A stretch of DNA of 5,333 bases, from the NCBI GenBank assembly GCA_902473545.1, contig CABRSG010000178.1, positions 1-5,333 on the forward strand, given 5' to 3'. Positions 1-5,084 of this stretch are shown here, in pieces. The stretch is from an uncultured Lachnospiraceae bacterium (GTDB lineage: Bacteria; Bacillota; Clostridia; Lachnospirales; Lachnospiraceae). Made by a program: the position numbers and the translations under genes. Under the pieces are notes generated by a model. That model was not told the DNA's origin and ran no database searches. It saw only the letters and a list, made by a program, of their open reading frames with translations. The stretch's first letter is position 1; the number at the start of each line of letters is the position of its first letter.

Positions 1-42
1 TATATCGAAAAAATCCTTGATTTTCAAGGAAAAAAGACTTGA
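1..42 (+). CDS. Possible C-terminal end of an upstream gene (partial)
   Basis: Read from base 1, the frame is open for 13 codons (YIEKILDFQGKKT) and stops at TGA 40-42. That leaves 23 bases before the GtrA-like start, a spacing typical of an operon. The charged, polar composition suits a protein C-terminus. A second frame is also open, to TAA at 44-46, so the choice rests on composition alone. No function can be assigned from so short a piece. Confidence 0.35.
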   Translation, partial: YIEKILDFQGKKT

Positions 43-65
43 CTAAATAGGGAGGGAAAATTTGT

Positions 66-686
66 ATGGCAGATGTAAATACAGAAACAGGAAATACGGG
101 CTGGGCGAAAGTATGGGGCGGCTTCGAAAAGAATCATCCGAAGCTGGCGAAATGGCTCTATCAGATCTTTTACTTTTTTGTGTTCAGCATGGGCGTAACG
201 ATTATACAGTATCTTTTCTTTACGTTCCTTCCGGGGATTCTTGGAGAGGGACTGGCAGGAACGGAATTCATGTGGCCGCGGGTGCCGATGAGTCTGTTCG
301 GCGTAGAGTTTACATGGAGCCTCCTGGGATACAATGTCCTGTATGATGCAGCGGGAGCGGTTGTGATCGGCGGAGGCCTGGGATACTTCATCAGCTATGA
401 AGTGGGTTCTTTTGCAGCGCAGTGCATCAATTTTCCATTGCAGAGGAACATCACGTTCAAGAGTCATGGAAATCCTGTTTATCAGGCGATGTGGTACTTT
501 ATTGCATGGATCGTGATCTCCCTGATCTGCAACGGCTTCAACAATCTGTGGATGCCGATTGCAGCGGCATATGTGGCGCCGGCAGTCTATAATATCCTTG
601 TAACATTCATCACGGGCGGCGTATCCATGATCATCTTCTTCTTTGTATTTAAGATTATTTTTCCGGAAGGGGAAGCAAAGAACTAA
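66..686 (+). CDS. GtrA-like polytopic membrane protein
   Basis: This is a 206-residue membrane protein. Hydrophobic segments lie near residues 31-56, 95-120, 140-158 and 179-199, giving the four-helix plan of the GtrA family. The segment NFPLQRNITFK (122-132) after the second helix matches the family's conserved NF..QR..F pattern. GtrA relatives are thought to help move polyprenyl-phosphate-linked sugars across the membrane during glycosylation of cell-surface polymers; the substrate here is unknown. At 206 residues it is longer than the usual 120-150. The extra length is a soluble N-terminus (1-30) and a loop at about 57-94. The ATG at 66 has GGAGGG at 51-56, nine bases upstream, which supports this start. 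The esterase gene follows after 36 bases on the same strand, so the two are probably co-transcribed. No glycosyltransferase or sugar gene is visible in the window. Family assignment is fairly secure; the role is inferred. Confidence 0.8.
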   Translation: MADVNTETGNTGWAKVWGGFEKNHPKLAKWLYQIFYFFVFSMGVTIIQYLFFTFLPGILGEGLAGTEFMWPRVPMSLFGVEFTWSLLGYNVLYDAAGAVVIGGGLGYFISYEVGSFAAQCINFPLQRNITFKSHGNPVYQAMWYFIAWIVISLICNGFNNLWMPIAAAYVAPAVYNILVTFITGGVSMIIFFFVFKIIFPEGEAKN

Positions 687-709
687 GCATACAGACGATC
701 AGCATTGAC

Positions 710-715
710 AAGGAG
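710..715 (+). promoter_or_regulatory. Ribosome binding site fixing the esterase start at 723
   Basis: AAGGAG lies seven bases upstream of ATG 723, an ideal spacing. An in-frame TTG at 705 would extend the protein by six residues. It is rejected because this site falls inside that extension and TTG 705 has no comparable site upstream. Confidence 0.85.
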
Positions 716-722
716 ACAGGAA

Positions 723-2315
723 ATGAAAAGAGAAGCGAAGAAGAAACGGAGAAAAAAATATGTATGGGTGATCCTGTTGATCCTGGCAGTTATTCTGGTG
801 GCTGGGTTTCTCATGATCCGCAGCTTTTTTCATCGCCCGCAAATTGCATCTGCAGCACCTTCTGACAGTGCAGTAGTGGAAACGGCAAAGGGGATGATAA
901 GGGGAAGCGAGGAGAACGGGATATATCAGTATCTGGGTGTACCTTATGCACAGGCGGAGGAGCGGTTTGTACCGGCAGAGGAAATACAGGAATGGGAAGG
1001 CATTCTGGATGCATCGGAGGTAGGGCCGATGTCGCCTCAGAGCTCCATGCTCGGCATGTCTTTCGGCGGGCAGGAAGGAACGGATAATAACTGCCAGAAC
1101 CTGAATATCTGGACGCCGGGAACGAACGACGGAGAAAAACGTGCAGTGATGGTATGGCTCCACGGCGGAGGGTTTTCTACCGGGTCTGCCAATGATGCGG
1201 GTTATAACGGAGCAGATTTAAGCAGGAGCGGTGATGTGGTGGTCGTTTCCATCAATCATCGCCTGGGAGTATCTGGTTTTTTGGATCTCTCTGCATATGG
1301 AGAGAAATACAAATATTCTGCAAATGTCGGTCTGACGGATATTGTCAGCGCGTTGCAGTGGATACAGGAGAATATCAAATCCTTTGGAGGAGATCCTGAC
1401 AACGTGACACTGTTCGGGCAGTCCGGCGGCGGAGCGAAAGTTCTTGCCATGATGACTACTCCTTATGCAAAGGGACTGTTTCGGAGGGGAATCGTTCAGA
1501 GCGGCGCAACGGAGACTATGGGAGTGACATTTACCAGTCAGGAGGCAAGCGCAAGCATGACGGAACGGATTCTGGAACGGCTGGGAATTACAGCGGATAA
1601 CATTGAGGATATCCAGAATGTGTCCCTGGAAGATCTGGAAAAGGCGTCTGAGGAGGCACTGCAGGAAACGGCAGAAGAGTATCAGATTCCGGCTCCGTTG
1701 ACGGACGGGTATGCGATGGAATGGGGCCCGGTCGTTGATGGGGATTATATGCCGACCGATCCTGTGACGGAAGATTCTTTTGCGGAGAACGGAAAAGGAA
1801 TCGATCTGCTGATTGGCAGTAATCTCAATGAATGGACGATGCTGATGGGAGGAGATCAGGGAGAACTGACGGAAGAGGAAACGGCAGCTTTTGCAGCGGC
1901 ATACCCGAATGAGGACGTGGGAAAAGCGAATAAAGTGGACACTCTGATCCGGCTTCCCATGCTGAAAATCATGTCTCACAAAGCCAATCAGAATGACGGA
2001 AATGTGTATGCGTATGTATTTACCTGGGACGAATCCCGGATGGGAGCTTACCATGGGGCGGAAATTCCGTTTGTGTTCGCCCATGACCAGAATGGAGAAA
2101 CTGCACAGAGACTGATGGAGCAGGTAAGTCAGGCATGGATCAGTTTCGCAAAAAACGGCGTGCCTTCTGCGGAGGGGCTGCCTGTATGGGAAGCCTATGA
2201 TAATGATAAGGGTGCGACGATGATTCTGGATGCAGAATCCAGTCTTGTGTACGGACATGACCGGGAGTTGATGAAGCTGCTGGAACCGGATTACGAATAT
2301 GCTTTTATAGAATGA
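723..2315 (+). CDS. Membrane-anchored type-B carboxylesterase (alpha/beta hydrolase)
   Basis: This 530-residue protein belongs to the carboxylesterase type B (COesterase) family, which hydrolyses carboxylic esters. A very basic N-terminus (KREAKKKRRKK) leads into a hydrophobic helix at about 13-31, so the catalytic domain should lie outside the cell. A possible signal-peptidase site (ASA, 42-44) makes release also possible. The oxyanion-hole motif HGGG is at 147-150. The nucleophile elbow FGQSGGG (231-237) puts the catalytic Ser at 234. Glu370 (in IGSNLNEW) and His444 (in GAYHGAEIPFVF) fit the family's acid and histidine positions, so the triad looks complete. The length is normal for the family (about 480-550), with no frameshift. 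It lies 36 bases after the GtrA-like gene and probably shares its transcript, which hints at action on envelope glycans or lipids such as deacylation. That is inference, since family members also act on xenobiotic or dietary esters. Confidence 0.93.
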   Translation: MKREAKKKRRKKYVWVILLILAVILVAGFLMIRSFFHRPQIASAAPSDSAVVETAKGMIRGSEENGIYQYLGVPYAQAEERFVPAEEIQEWEGILDASEVGPMSPQSSMLGMSFGGQEGTDNNCQNLNIWTPGTNDGEKRAVMVWLHGGGFSTGSANDAGYNGADLSRSGDVVVVSINHRLGVSGFLDLSAYGEKYKYSANVGLTDIVSALQWIQENIKSFGGDPDNVTLFGQSGGGAKVLAMMTTPYAKGLFRRGIVQSGATETMGVTFTSQEASASMTERILERLGITADNIEDIQNVSLEDLEKASEEALQETAEEYQIPAPLTDGYAMEWGPVVDGDYMPTDPVTEDSFAENGKGIDLLIGSNLNEWTMLMGGDQGELTEEETAAFAAAYPNEDVGKANKVDTLIRLPMLKIMSHKANQNDGNVYAYVFTWDESRMGAYHGAEIPFVFAHDQNGETAQRLMEQVSQAWISFAKNGVPSAEGLPVWEAYDNDKGATMILDAESSLVYGHDRELMKLLEPDYEYAFIE

Positions 2316-2337
2316 CCTGTATCGCTATTCTCAATTA

Positions 2338-2368
2338 TCTCCGGCGGGGATTTATGTCCTGCCGGAGA
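2338..2368. other. GC-rich hairpin after the esterase, possible weak terminator
   Basis: TCTCCGGC (2338-2345) pairs perfectly with GCCGGAGA (2361-2368). Four further pairs, two of them G-U, extend the stem to 12 around a 7-base loop (2350-2356). It sits 23 bases after the esterase stop, between convergent genes, where a terminator is expected. No T-run follows on either strand, so it is not a classical intrinsic terminator. It may instead slow polymerase, protect the 3' end of the mRNA, or be left over from the decayed sequence it overlaps. Confidence 0.4.
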
Positions 2369-2429
2369 CTGTACCGTCATCCCGGACACCAATATACAGT
2401 TTGCCGTCGCCACAGTTAGCAAAGGCAGT
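2352..2429 (-). pseudogene. Remnant of an AlbA_2 (Schlafen-type) DNA-binding domain gene
   Basis: Read on the minus strand, this stretch encodes TAFANCGDGKLYIGVRDDGT followed by VSGRT and a stop at 2354-2352. The pattern AFAN-x-GDGKLYIGVRDDGTV resembles the core of AlbA_2 domains, typically AFANTxGGxLxIGVxDDGxVxG. Those domains occur in ATP-binding, putative transcriptional regulators and Schlafen-like proteins, often in accessory DNA. Only about 23 of some 120 domain residues remain. The frame is closed upstream by TAA, and neither the N-terminal part nor the continuation after GTV is present. It is therefore a scrap of a deleted gene. The identification comes from motif recall and has not been searched. 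Confidence 0.5.
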
Positions 2430-2583
2430 GCATCGTGTCCTCACCCTTTATACCGGTCAACGCCAGCGCCTTTTCTGTCTGTACCTGCTCATTCTGCTCC
2501 ATCTCGGTTTGTGTCTGTTCTGCCTGCTGAGTATCCGATACCTCGGCATTGGCAACAGAGCCTGTAAATCCTGTTTCAGATAT
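2416..2583 (-). pseudogene. Polar Gln/Glu/Thr-rich coding remnant, unidentified
   Basis: On the minus strand, 53 codons are open just downstream of the oxidoreductase stop, ending at TAA 2418-2416. The peptide begins ISETGFTGSVANAEVSD. It then has a Gln/Glu/Thr-rich run (QQAEQTQTEMEQNEQVQTE) and ends KALALTGIKGEDTMHCLC. It looks like a flexible linker from a larger, perhaps exported, protein. There is no start codon with a ribosome binding site and no complete domain. The last 14 bases overlap the AlbA_2-like remnant in another frame, so a deletion junction probably lies near 2420-2440. It could still be chance coding potential. Confidence 0.35.
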
Positions 2584-2585
2584 TA

Positions 2586-3215
2586 TTATTCGCCTACTAC
2601 GCTGATACGCTTCTGAATGTTGTTTCCGTTTGCAGCTTCATCGACCATTGCGATGGCATAATCGGCATAGCTGATAACGCTTTCACCTTTGGAATTAAGC
2701 GTCAATTCCTCACCGCCGAGAATGTACTTGCCGGTGCGTTCACCGTCTGCCTGAAAATCACCGGCAGGGCTGATGTAAGTCCACTTGACATCCTTACGCT
2801 CACGAAGCTCGCCCAGAGCCTTTGCCATAGCAGCAGCCAGGGGTTTGAAAATGTCGGGAAAGTCAGGACCGTCAGCCACGCAGACGGTATGTTCCGGATT
2901 CACATACAGGCTGCCAGCACCGCCGACAACGAGCAATCGGATATCCGAGCCGGAAAGGATATCGCACAGGTGCTTCAAAGATGAGCTGTGCTGAGGAAGG
3001 GTATCCTCCGTCCACGCTCCAAATGCATCGATCACCACATCAAAACTCTTCAGGTCTGCAGCGGTCAGATCGAACAAATCCTTTTTCAGAACTTTCTGCG
3101 CTGCGGTAGTGTTGTCTGTGCGGACAACGGCGGTCACATCCAGACCCCTGTTTACGGCTTCCTTTACGATGAGCTTACCAGCTTTTCCATTTGCACAAAT
3201 AACTGCGATTTTCAT
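2586..3215 (-). CDS. NAD(P)-binding oxidoreductase, NmrA/NADH-flavin-reductase type
   Basis: This 209-residue protein is an atypical short-chain dehydrogenase of the NAD(P)H-binding group (COG2910-like, 'putative NADH-flavin reductase'). It starts with a Rossmann beta strand and dinucleotide loop, MKIAVICANGKAGKLIVKEA. Other family landmarks are VVIDAFGAW (60-68), LLVVGGAGSL (94-103), WTYISPAGDF (145-154) and ISYADYAIAMVDE (181-193). The length is normal. In the nucleotide loop the usual first Gly of GATGKxG is Cys7, and Thr is Asn9. The protein is probably cytosolic, and its substrate is unknown; relatives are linked to quinone, flavin or electrophile stress. AGGAGG (3229-3224) lies eight bases before ATG 3215, fixing the start. 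It diverges from an HxlR regulator gene, a common pairing, and has its own promoter at 3301-3329. Family confidence is high; the reaction is unproven. Confidence 0.88.
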   Translation of the reverse strand: MKIAVICANGKAGKLIVKEAVNRGLDVTAVVRTDNTTAAQKVLKKDLFDLTAADLKSFDVVIDAFGAWTEDTLPQHSSSLKHLCDILSGSDIRLLVVGGAGSLYVNPEHTVCVADGPDFPDIFKPLAAAMAKALGELRERKDVKWTYISPAGDFQADGERTGKYILGGEELTLNSKGESVISYADYAIAMVDEAANGNNIQKRISVVGE

Positions 3216-3300
3216 TTTGAATTCCTCCTGATATTTTGGATAATTGTTTATTTAGTTTAGTTGCCTCTCGGAGCGGCCGTTCTCCGTGAGCTTTGTCTAT

Positions 3301-3329
3301 AGTATACGCAGGCAAATTTCAACTGTAAA
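3301..3329 (-). promoter_or_regulatory. Promoter of the oxidoreductase gene
   Basis: On the minus strand, TTTACA (3329-3324) serves as the -35 and TATACT (3306-3301) as the -10. They are separated by 17 bases, and each matches consensus at five of six positions. Transcription would start near 3294, leaving a leader of about 80 bases before ATG 3215. The -35 is the first six bases of repeat element A, so a protein bound to that element would block RNA polymerase. Confidence 0.65.
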
Positions 3330-3369
3330 GTAAGCACAATATTGTGCCGTAGTTACCCGGAGGGAACTA
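3324..3369. repeat. Direct repeat element A, putative operator at the oxidoreductase promoter
   Basis: These 46 bases match 3490-3535 at 35 of 46 positions without a gap. Shared blocks include TGTAAAGTA, CAATA, GTAGTTAC and AACTA. Within the element, GTAGTT (3349-3354) and AACTAC (3365-3370) form an inverted pair 10 bases apart, a spacing that suits a dimeric winged-helix regulator. It overlaps the -35 of the oxidoreductase promoter. Binding by the neighbouring HxlR protein is inferred. Confidence 0.6.
3334..3347. promoter_or_regulatory. Perfect 14-bp palindrome, putative operator
   Basis: GCACAATATTGTGC is its own reverse complement. Outer GTAA (3325-3328) and TTAC (3353-3356) extend the symmetry with five unmatched bases on each side, giving a 32-bp imperfect palindrome. 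It lies just upstream of the oxidoreductase -35. The half-site GCACAAT recurs at 3457-3463 inside the regulator promoter, which suggests one protein reads both. Confidence 0.5.
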
Positions 3370-3442
3370 CGGCCGGTGCGGCATATGCAACGGTGGCAGG
3401 AAAGGTTATTGCAGCATTTATTGCTGCTTTCGTTTGCCTGCC

Positions 3443-3471
3443 TTGACAATTATTGGGCACAATAATATAAT
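3443..3471 (+). promoter_or_regulatory. Consensus sigma-A promoter of the HxlR gene
   Basis: TTGACA (3443-3448) and TATAAT (3466-3471) are both perfect hexamers with the optimal 17-base spacer. The predicted start is near 3478, leaving a leader of about 90 bases before ATG 3569. Such a strong promoter upstream of a regulator gene implies repression, and possible operator sites occur both inside the spacer and in the leader. Confidence 0.85.
3449..3466. promoter_or_regulatory. Inverted repeat between -35 and -10 of the HxlR promoter, likely operator
   Basis: ATTATTG (3449-3455) and CAATAAT (3460-3466) are perfect inverted arms around GGCA. The 18-bp site occupies the promoter spacer almost exactly and takes in the first base of the -10. 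That is a classic repressor position and suggests autoregulation. Confidence 0.5.
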
Positions 3472-3489
3472 CTGTCTGTAGGGATACAT

Positions 3490-3535
3490 TGTAAAGTAGG
3501 CGCAATAAAGTACTGTAGTTACTATTAGGAAACTA
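3490..3535. repeat. Direct repeat element B, putative operator in the HxlR leader
   Basis: This is the second copy of the 46-bp element, 166 bases from copy A and in the same orientation. It keeps GTAGTT (3515-3520) and AACTAT (3531-3536) as an inverted pair but has lost the central 14-bp palindrome. It starts about 12 bases after the predicted transcription start, so a bound regulator would act as a roadblock to hxlR-type transcription. Confidence 0.55.
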
Positions 3536-3555
3536 TTGGCTGATTTTATATATTT

Positions 3556-3560
3556 GGAGG
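3556..3560 (+). promoter_or_regulatory. Ribosome binding site fixing the HxlR start at 3569
   Basis: GGAGG lies eight bases before ATG 3569. An in-frame TTG at 3536 would add 11 residues, but this site would then fall inside the coding region, and the extension is absent from typical HxlR N-termini. Confidence 0.8.
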
Positions 3561-3568
3561 TAGGTAAT

Positions 3569-3904
3569 ATGGCAGAACAAACTGCAAAAAAAGAGCTGCC
3601 GGATTGCCCGGTTGAAACTACCTTAACGCTTATTGGTGATAAATGGAAGGTATTGATCCTTCGGGATTTACTCCCAGGTACAAAGCGTTTTGGAGAACTG
3701 AAAAAGTCCATTGGCAGCGTATCGCAAAAGGTATTAACGGCGCAGCTTCGGGATATGGAAGAAAGTGGGCTTATAAACCGCAAAGTGTATGCAGAGGTTC
3801 CGCCGAGAGTGGAATATTCTTTAACAGACCTCGGGCAGAGTTTGAAACCCATTCTTGACGCTATGTGGAATTGGGGAGAAGGATATAAAGCTTCTATTAA
3901 ATAA
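3569..3904 (+). CDS. HxlR-family winged helix-turn-helix regulator
   Basis: This 111-residue cytosolic DNA-binding protein carries the full HxlR signature. CPVETTLTLIGDKWKVLILR (13-32) contains the conserved Cys and the family's GDKW segment. F41-G42-E43-L44, followed by SQKVLTAQLRDMEESGLI (52-69), covers the helix-turn-helix and recognition helix. The wing is RKVYAEVPPRVEYSLTDLG (71-89), and a C-terminal dimerisation helix follows. Cys13 corresponds to the redox- or electrophile-sensing Cys of relatives such as YodB and HypR, so thiol sensing is plausible but inferred. It diverges from an NAD(P)-binding oxidoreductase gene, the usual kind of target. It has a perfect promoter (3443-3471), with likely operators in the spacer and leader implying autoregulation. 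I see no clear terminator directly after it. Confidence 0.93.
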   Translation: MAEQTAKKELPDCPVETTLTLIGDKWKVLILRDLLPGTKRFGELKKSIGSVSQKVLTAQLRDMEESGLINRKVYAEVPPRVEYSLTDLGQSLKPILDAMWNWGEGYKASIK

Positions 3905-3964
3905 CAATTTTTACGAATGGAAATATCAGCGTGGATTTTGATGATGGAAAAAACTGTTTCATAA

Positions 3965-3970
3965 TATAAT
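3965..3970 (+). promoter_or_regulatory. Possible -10 box upstream of the small-protein gene
   Basis: TATAAT is perfect, but no good -35 sits 16-18 bases upstream; the nearest candidate, TTGATG at 3938-3943, is 21 bases away. The AT-rich gap 3905-4043 shows no other clear signal and no gene. Confidence 0.25.
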
Positions 3971-4043
3971 GAATTTATCGCAGAACGCAGATTGTGATGT
4001 AATTATGTAATAGTGGCTTTAGAAGGTGTAGGTATAAAAAGAG

Positions 4044-4316
4044 ATGGCATCGGAGAGAACGAAAGAATTATATAAGGTTTTATTGAGCAAAGGTTATCCG
4101 AAGGAATTTTGTGCGGAGATTGCGTACAAATATATGAATACGGATTATACCGCTACCCGGATGTTGGGCTATCTGTACCGGGTGTCAGATCCGAAGCTGG
4201 AGGATCTGGCGGATGAAATGGTGTCGATATTAAGCGACAGGGACCGGATCATTCAGAAGAAAGAGGCGGAGCATGCGCAGGCAGTGATCAGCGAAATGTA
4301 CAGGACCGGACTATAG
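4044..4316 (+). CDS. Small helical protein of unknown function
   Basis: This 90-residue, charged, probably all-helical soluble protein has no signal peptide or membrane helix. The N-terminal half has a compact motif, LLSKGYPKEFCAEIAYKYM (13-31), then NTDYTATRMLGYLYR (32-46), suggesting a small three-helix domain. The C-terminal half (52-88) is an acidic-then-basic helix, DEMVSILSDRDRIIQKKEAE, that could form a coiled coil. I do not recognise a named family. It has no catalytic motif and could be an adaptor or a conserved Clostridia hypothetical protein. The start is moderately secure: a stop at 4035-4037 rules out an earlier one, but the ribosome binding site is poor (AGAAGG, 17 bases away), so translation may be weak. 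The YunG-like gene follows 131 bases downstream on the same strand, and a shared transcript is possible. Confidence 0.75.
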   Translation: MASERTKELYKVLLSKGYPKEFCAEIAYKYMNTDYTATRMLGYLYRVSDPKLEDLADEMVSILSDRDRIIQKKEAEHAQAVISEMYRTGL

Positions 4317-4447
4317 AGGAAAAAAGAAAAACATTTGTTTGCCGGAAAATTGTAGAGCGCCTTGGTGGAAGGCTTTCTGAGGATGGAGCTGATGATGCAG
4401 AGAGAAAGGCGCTCGGAGATAATACACTTAGGGAGGGAATCTGCAAT
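4317..4447 (+). other. Inter-gene leader with alternative hairpins and an open, startless frame
   Basis: The frame of the downstream YunG-like gene stays open through this whole gap and back into the preceding gene. It reads for instance KIVERLGGRLSEDGADDAE before ATG 4448, yet has no ATG, GTG or TTG. At RNA level, GAGCGCCTT (4355-4363) pairs perfectly with AAGGCGCTC (4406-4414). The GCCTT part (4359-4363) can instead pair locally with AAGGC (4369-4373), so the folds exclude each other. It may be a decayed coding segment or a regulatory leader; neither is proven. Confidence 0.35.
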
Positions 4448-4885
4448 ATGAAATATAATTTCTGGGGCTGGGAGCAGGCGGATGCTCCGGCGATCACAGA
4501 GCAATATAAAGGAATACATACGCCGATTGATTTGTATGACGCACTTTCAAAAATCTGGTGTGAGGATACCTGTGCGCCGCGGATGCGGAAGAACTGGACG
4601 CCGGAAAACAAAACGCTGGGGCAGTGCTCTATCACGGCGTTTCTGGCGCAGGATATTTTCGGAGGCAAGGTGTACGGCGTGCCGCGTCCGGATGGCAATT
4701 ATCACTGCTACAATGTGATCGGGGACTGCCGGTTTGATCTCACGAGCGAACAATTCGGCGATGAGGTGCTGTCGTATGAGGATAATGCGGAACAATTTCG
4801 CGAGATCCATTTTGCAAAAGAAGAGAAGCGGCTGAGATATGAATATCTAAAGAGAAAACTGGGTGAAATAAAAGCAGTAGAATAA
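4448..4885 (+). CDS. YunG-like protein, possible papain-fold hydrolase
   Basis: This 145-residue cytosolic protein resembles Bacillus YunG. The pattern LYDALSKIWCEDTCAP (29-44), NWTPENKTLGQCSITAFLAQ (49-68), DIFGGKVYG (69-77), YHCYNVI (85-91) and FDLTSEQF (96-103) follows the family's W.PENP..GQC..TA...QD..GG...H.WN...DLT..QF plan. Cys60, His86 and Asp97 fall in the order expected of a papain-like or transglutaminase-like Cys-His-Asp site, but activity is inferred and the physiological role of YunG relatives is unknown. The C-terminus (122-145) is a basic helix. ATG 4448 has GGGAGGG at 4431-4437, ten bases upstream, which supports this start even though the frame is open further back. It follows the small helical protein gene and ends at the terminator at 4936-4969. 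Confidence 0.8.
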   Translation: MKYNFWGWEQADAPAITEQYKGIHTPIDLYDALSKIWCEDTCAPRMRKNWTPENKTLGQCSITAFLAQDIFGGKVYGVPRPDGNYHCYNVIGDCRFDLTSEQFGDEVLSYEDNAEQFREIHFAKEEKRLRYEYLKRKLGEIKAVE

Positions 4886-4935
4886 AACGATTTGATTATT
4901 ATAGCAAAAATGCTGCGGCGCTTATTGCAGGAACC

Positions 4936-4969
4936 GGGGCTGCCTGGAGCTGTACCAGCCCCAATTTTT
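4936..4969 (+). terminator. Intrinsic terminator after the YunG-like gene
   Basis: GGGGCTG (4936-4942) pairs with CAGCCCC (4956-4962), followed by AA and five T (4965-4969). It is 51 bases after the stop at 4885, so it ends the plus-strand unit of the YunG-like gene. Confidence 0.7.
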
Positions 4970-5021
4970 AGAGCTAAAATAGAGCCAGTCAGAGCCGCCT
5001 TTTCTCCATGTCTGCCCTATC

Positions 5022-5043
5022 TACATGGCGGTAGCGCCATGTA
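5022..5043. repeat. Perfect 9-bp hairpin
   Basis: TACATGGCG (5022-5030) and CGCCATGTA (5035-5043) flank the loop GTAG. The octamer TAATTATT begins at the end of the stem (5042-5049) and recurs after the next hairpin. Confidence 0.6.
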
Positions 5044-5067
5044 ATTATTACACCATCAAAGGAAAAC

Positions 5068-5084
5068 TATCTGCGATGCAGATA
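5068..5084. repeat. Perfect 7-bp hairpin with 3-base loop
   Basis: TATCTGC (5068-5074) and GCAGATA (5078-5084) flank GAT. A second TAATTATT follows at 5090-5097, so this hairpin and the previous one look like two units of a similar arrangement about 48 bases apart. Confidence 0.55.

Noticed and set aside
14..30. Perfect hairpin TCCTTGA-TTT-TCAAGGA as a terminator before the GtrA-like gene
   Set aside because: It is followed by A residues on the plus strand. A T-run exists only on the minus strand, where no gene would need termination. It lies within the likely end of an upstream coding frame.
24..467. 147-codon minus-strand frame over the GtrA-like gene
   Set aside because: It is antisense to a conserved membrane protein, with a composition typical of a shadow and no motif.
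705..722. TTG 705 as the esterase start
   Set aside because: The strong AAGGAG at 710-715 lies downstream of it and is ideally placed for ATG 723.
1218..2258. 346-codon open frame on the minus strand inside the esterase gene
   Set aside because: It lies wholly antisense to a clearly functional esterase, is rich in His, Arg, Cys and Ile as expected of a shadow frame, and has no recognisable motif or ribosome binding site.
2401..2616. 71-codon plus-strand frame with a hydrophobic middle
   Set aside because: It has a TTG start without a ribosome binding site, runs into the convergent oxidoreductase gene, and its opposite strand explains the codons better as gene remnants.
3395..3442. Nested hairpin GGCAGG...GCAGCA/TGCTGC...CCTGCC as an attenuator or terminator
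   Set aside because: It lies upstream of the regulator promoter, has no T-run, and no transcript is predicted to cross it in a way that would matter.
3536..3568. TTG 3536 as the HxlR start
   Set aside because: The GGAGG at 3556-3560 is placed for ATG 3569, and the added residues do not belong to the family N-terminus.
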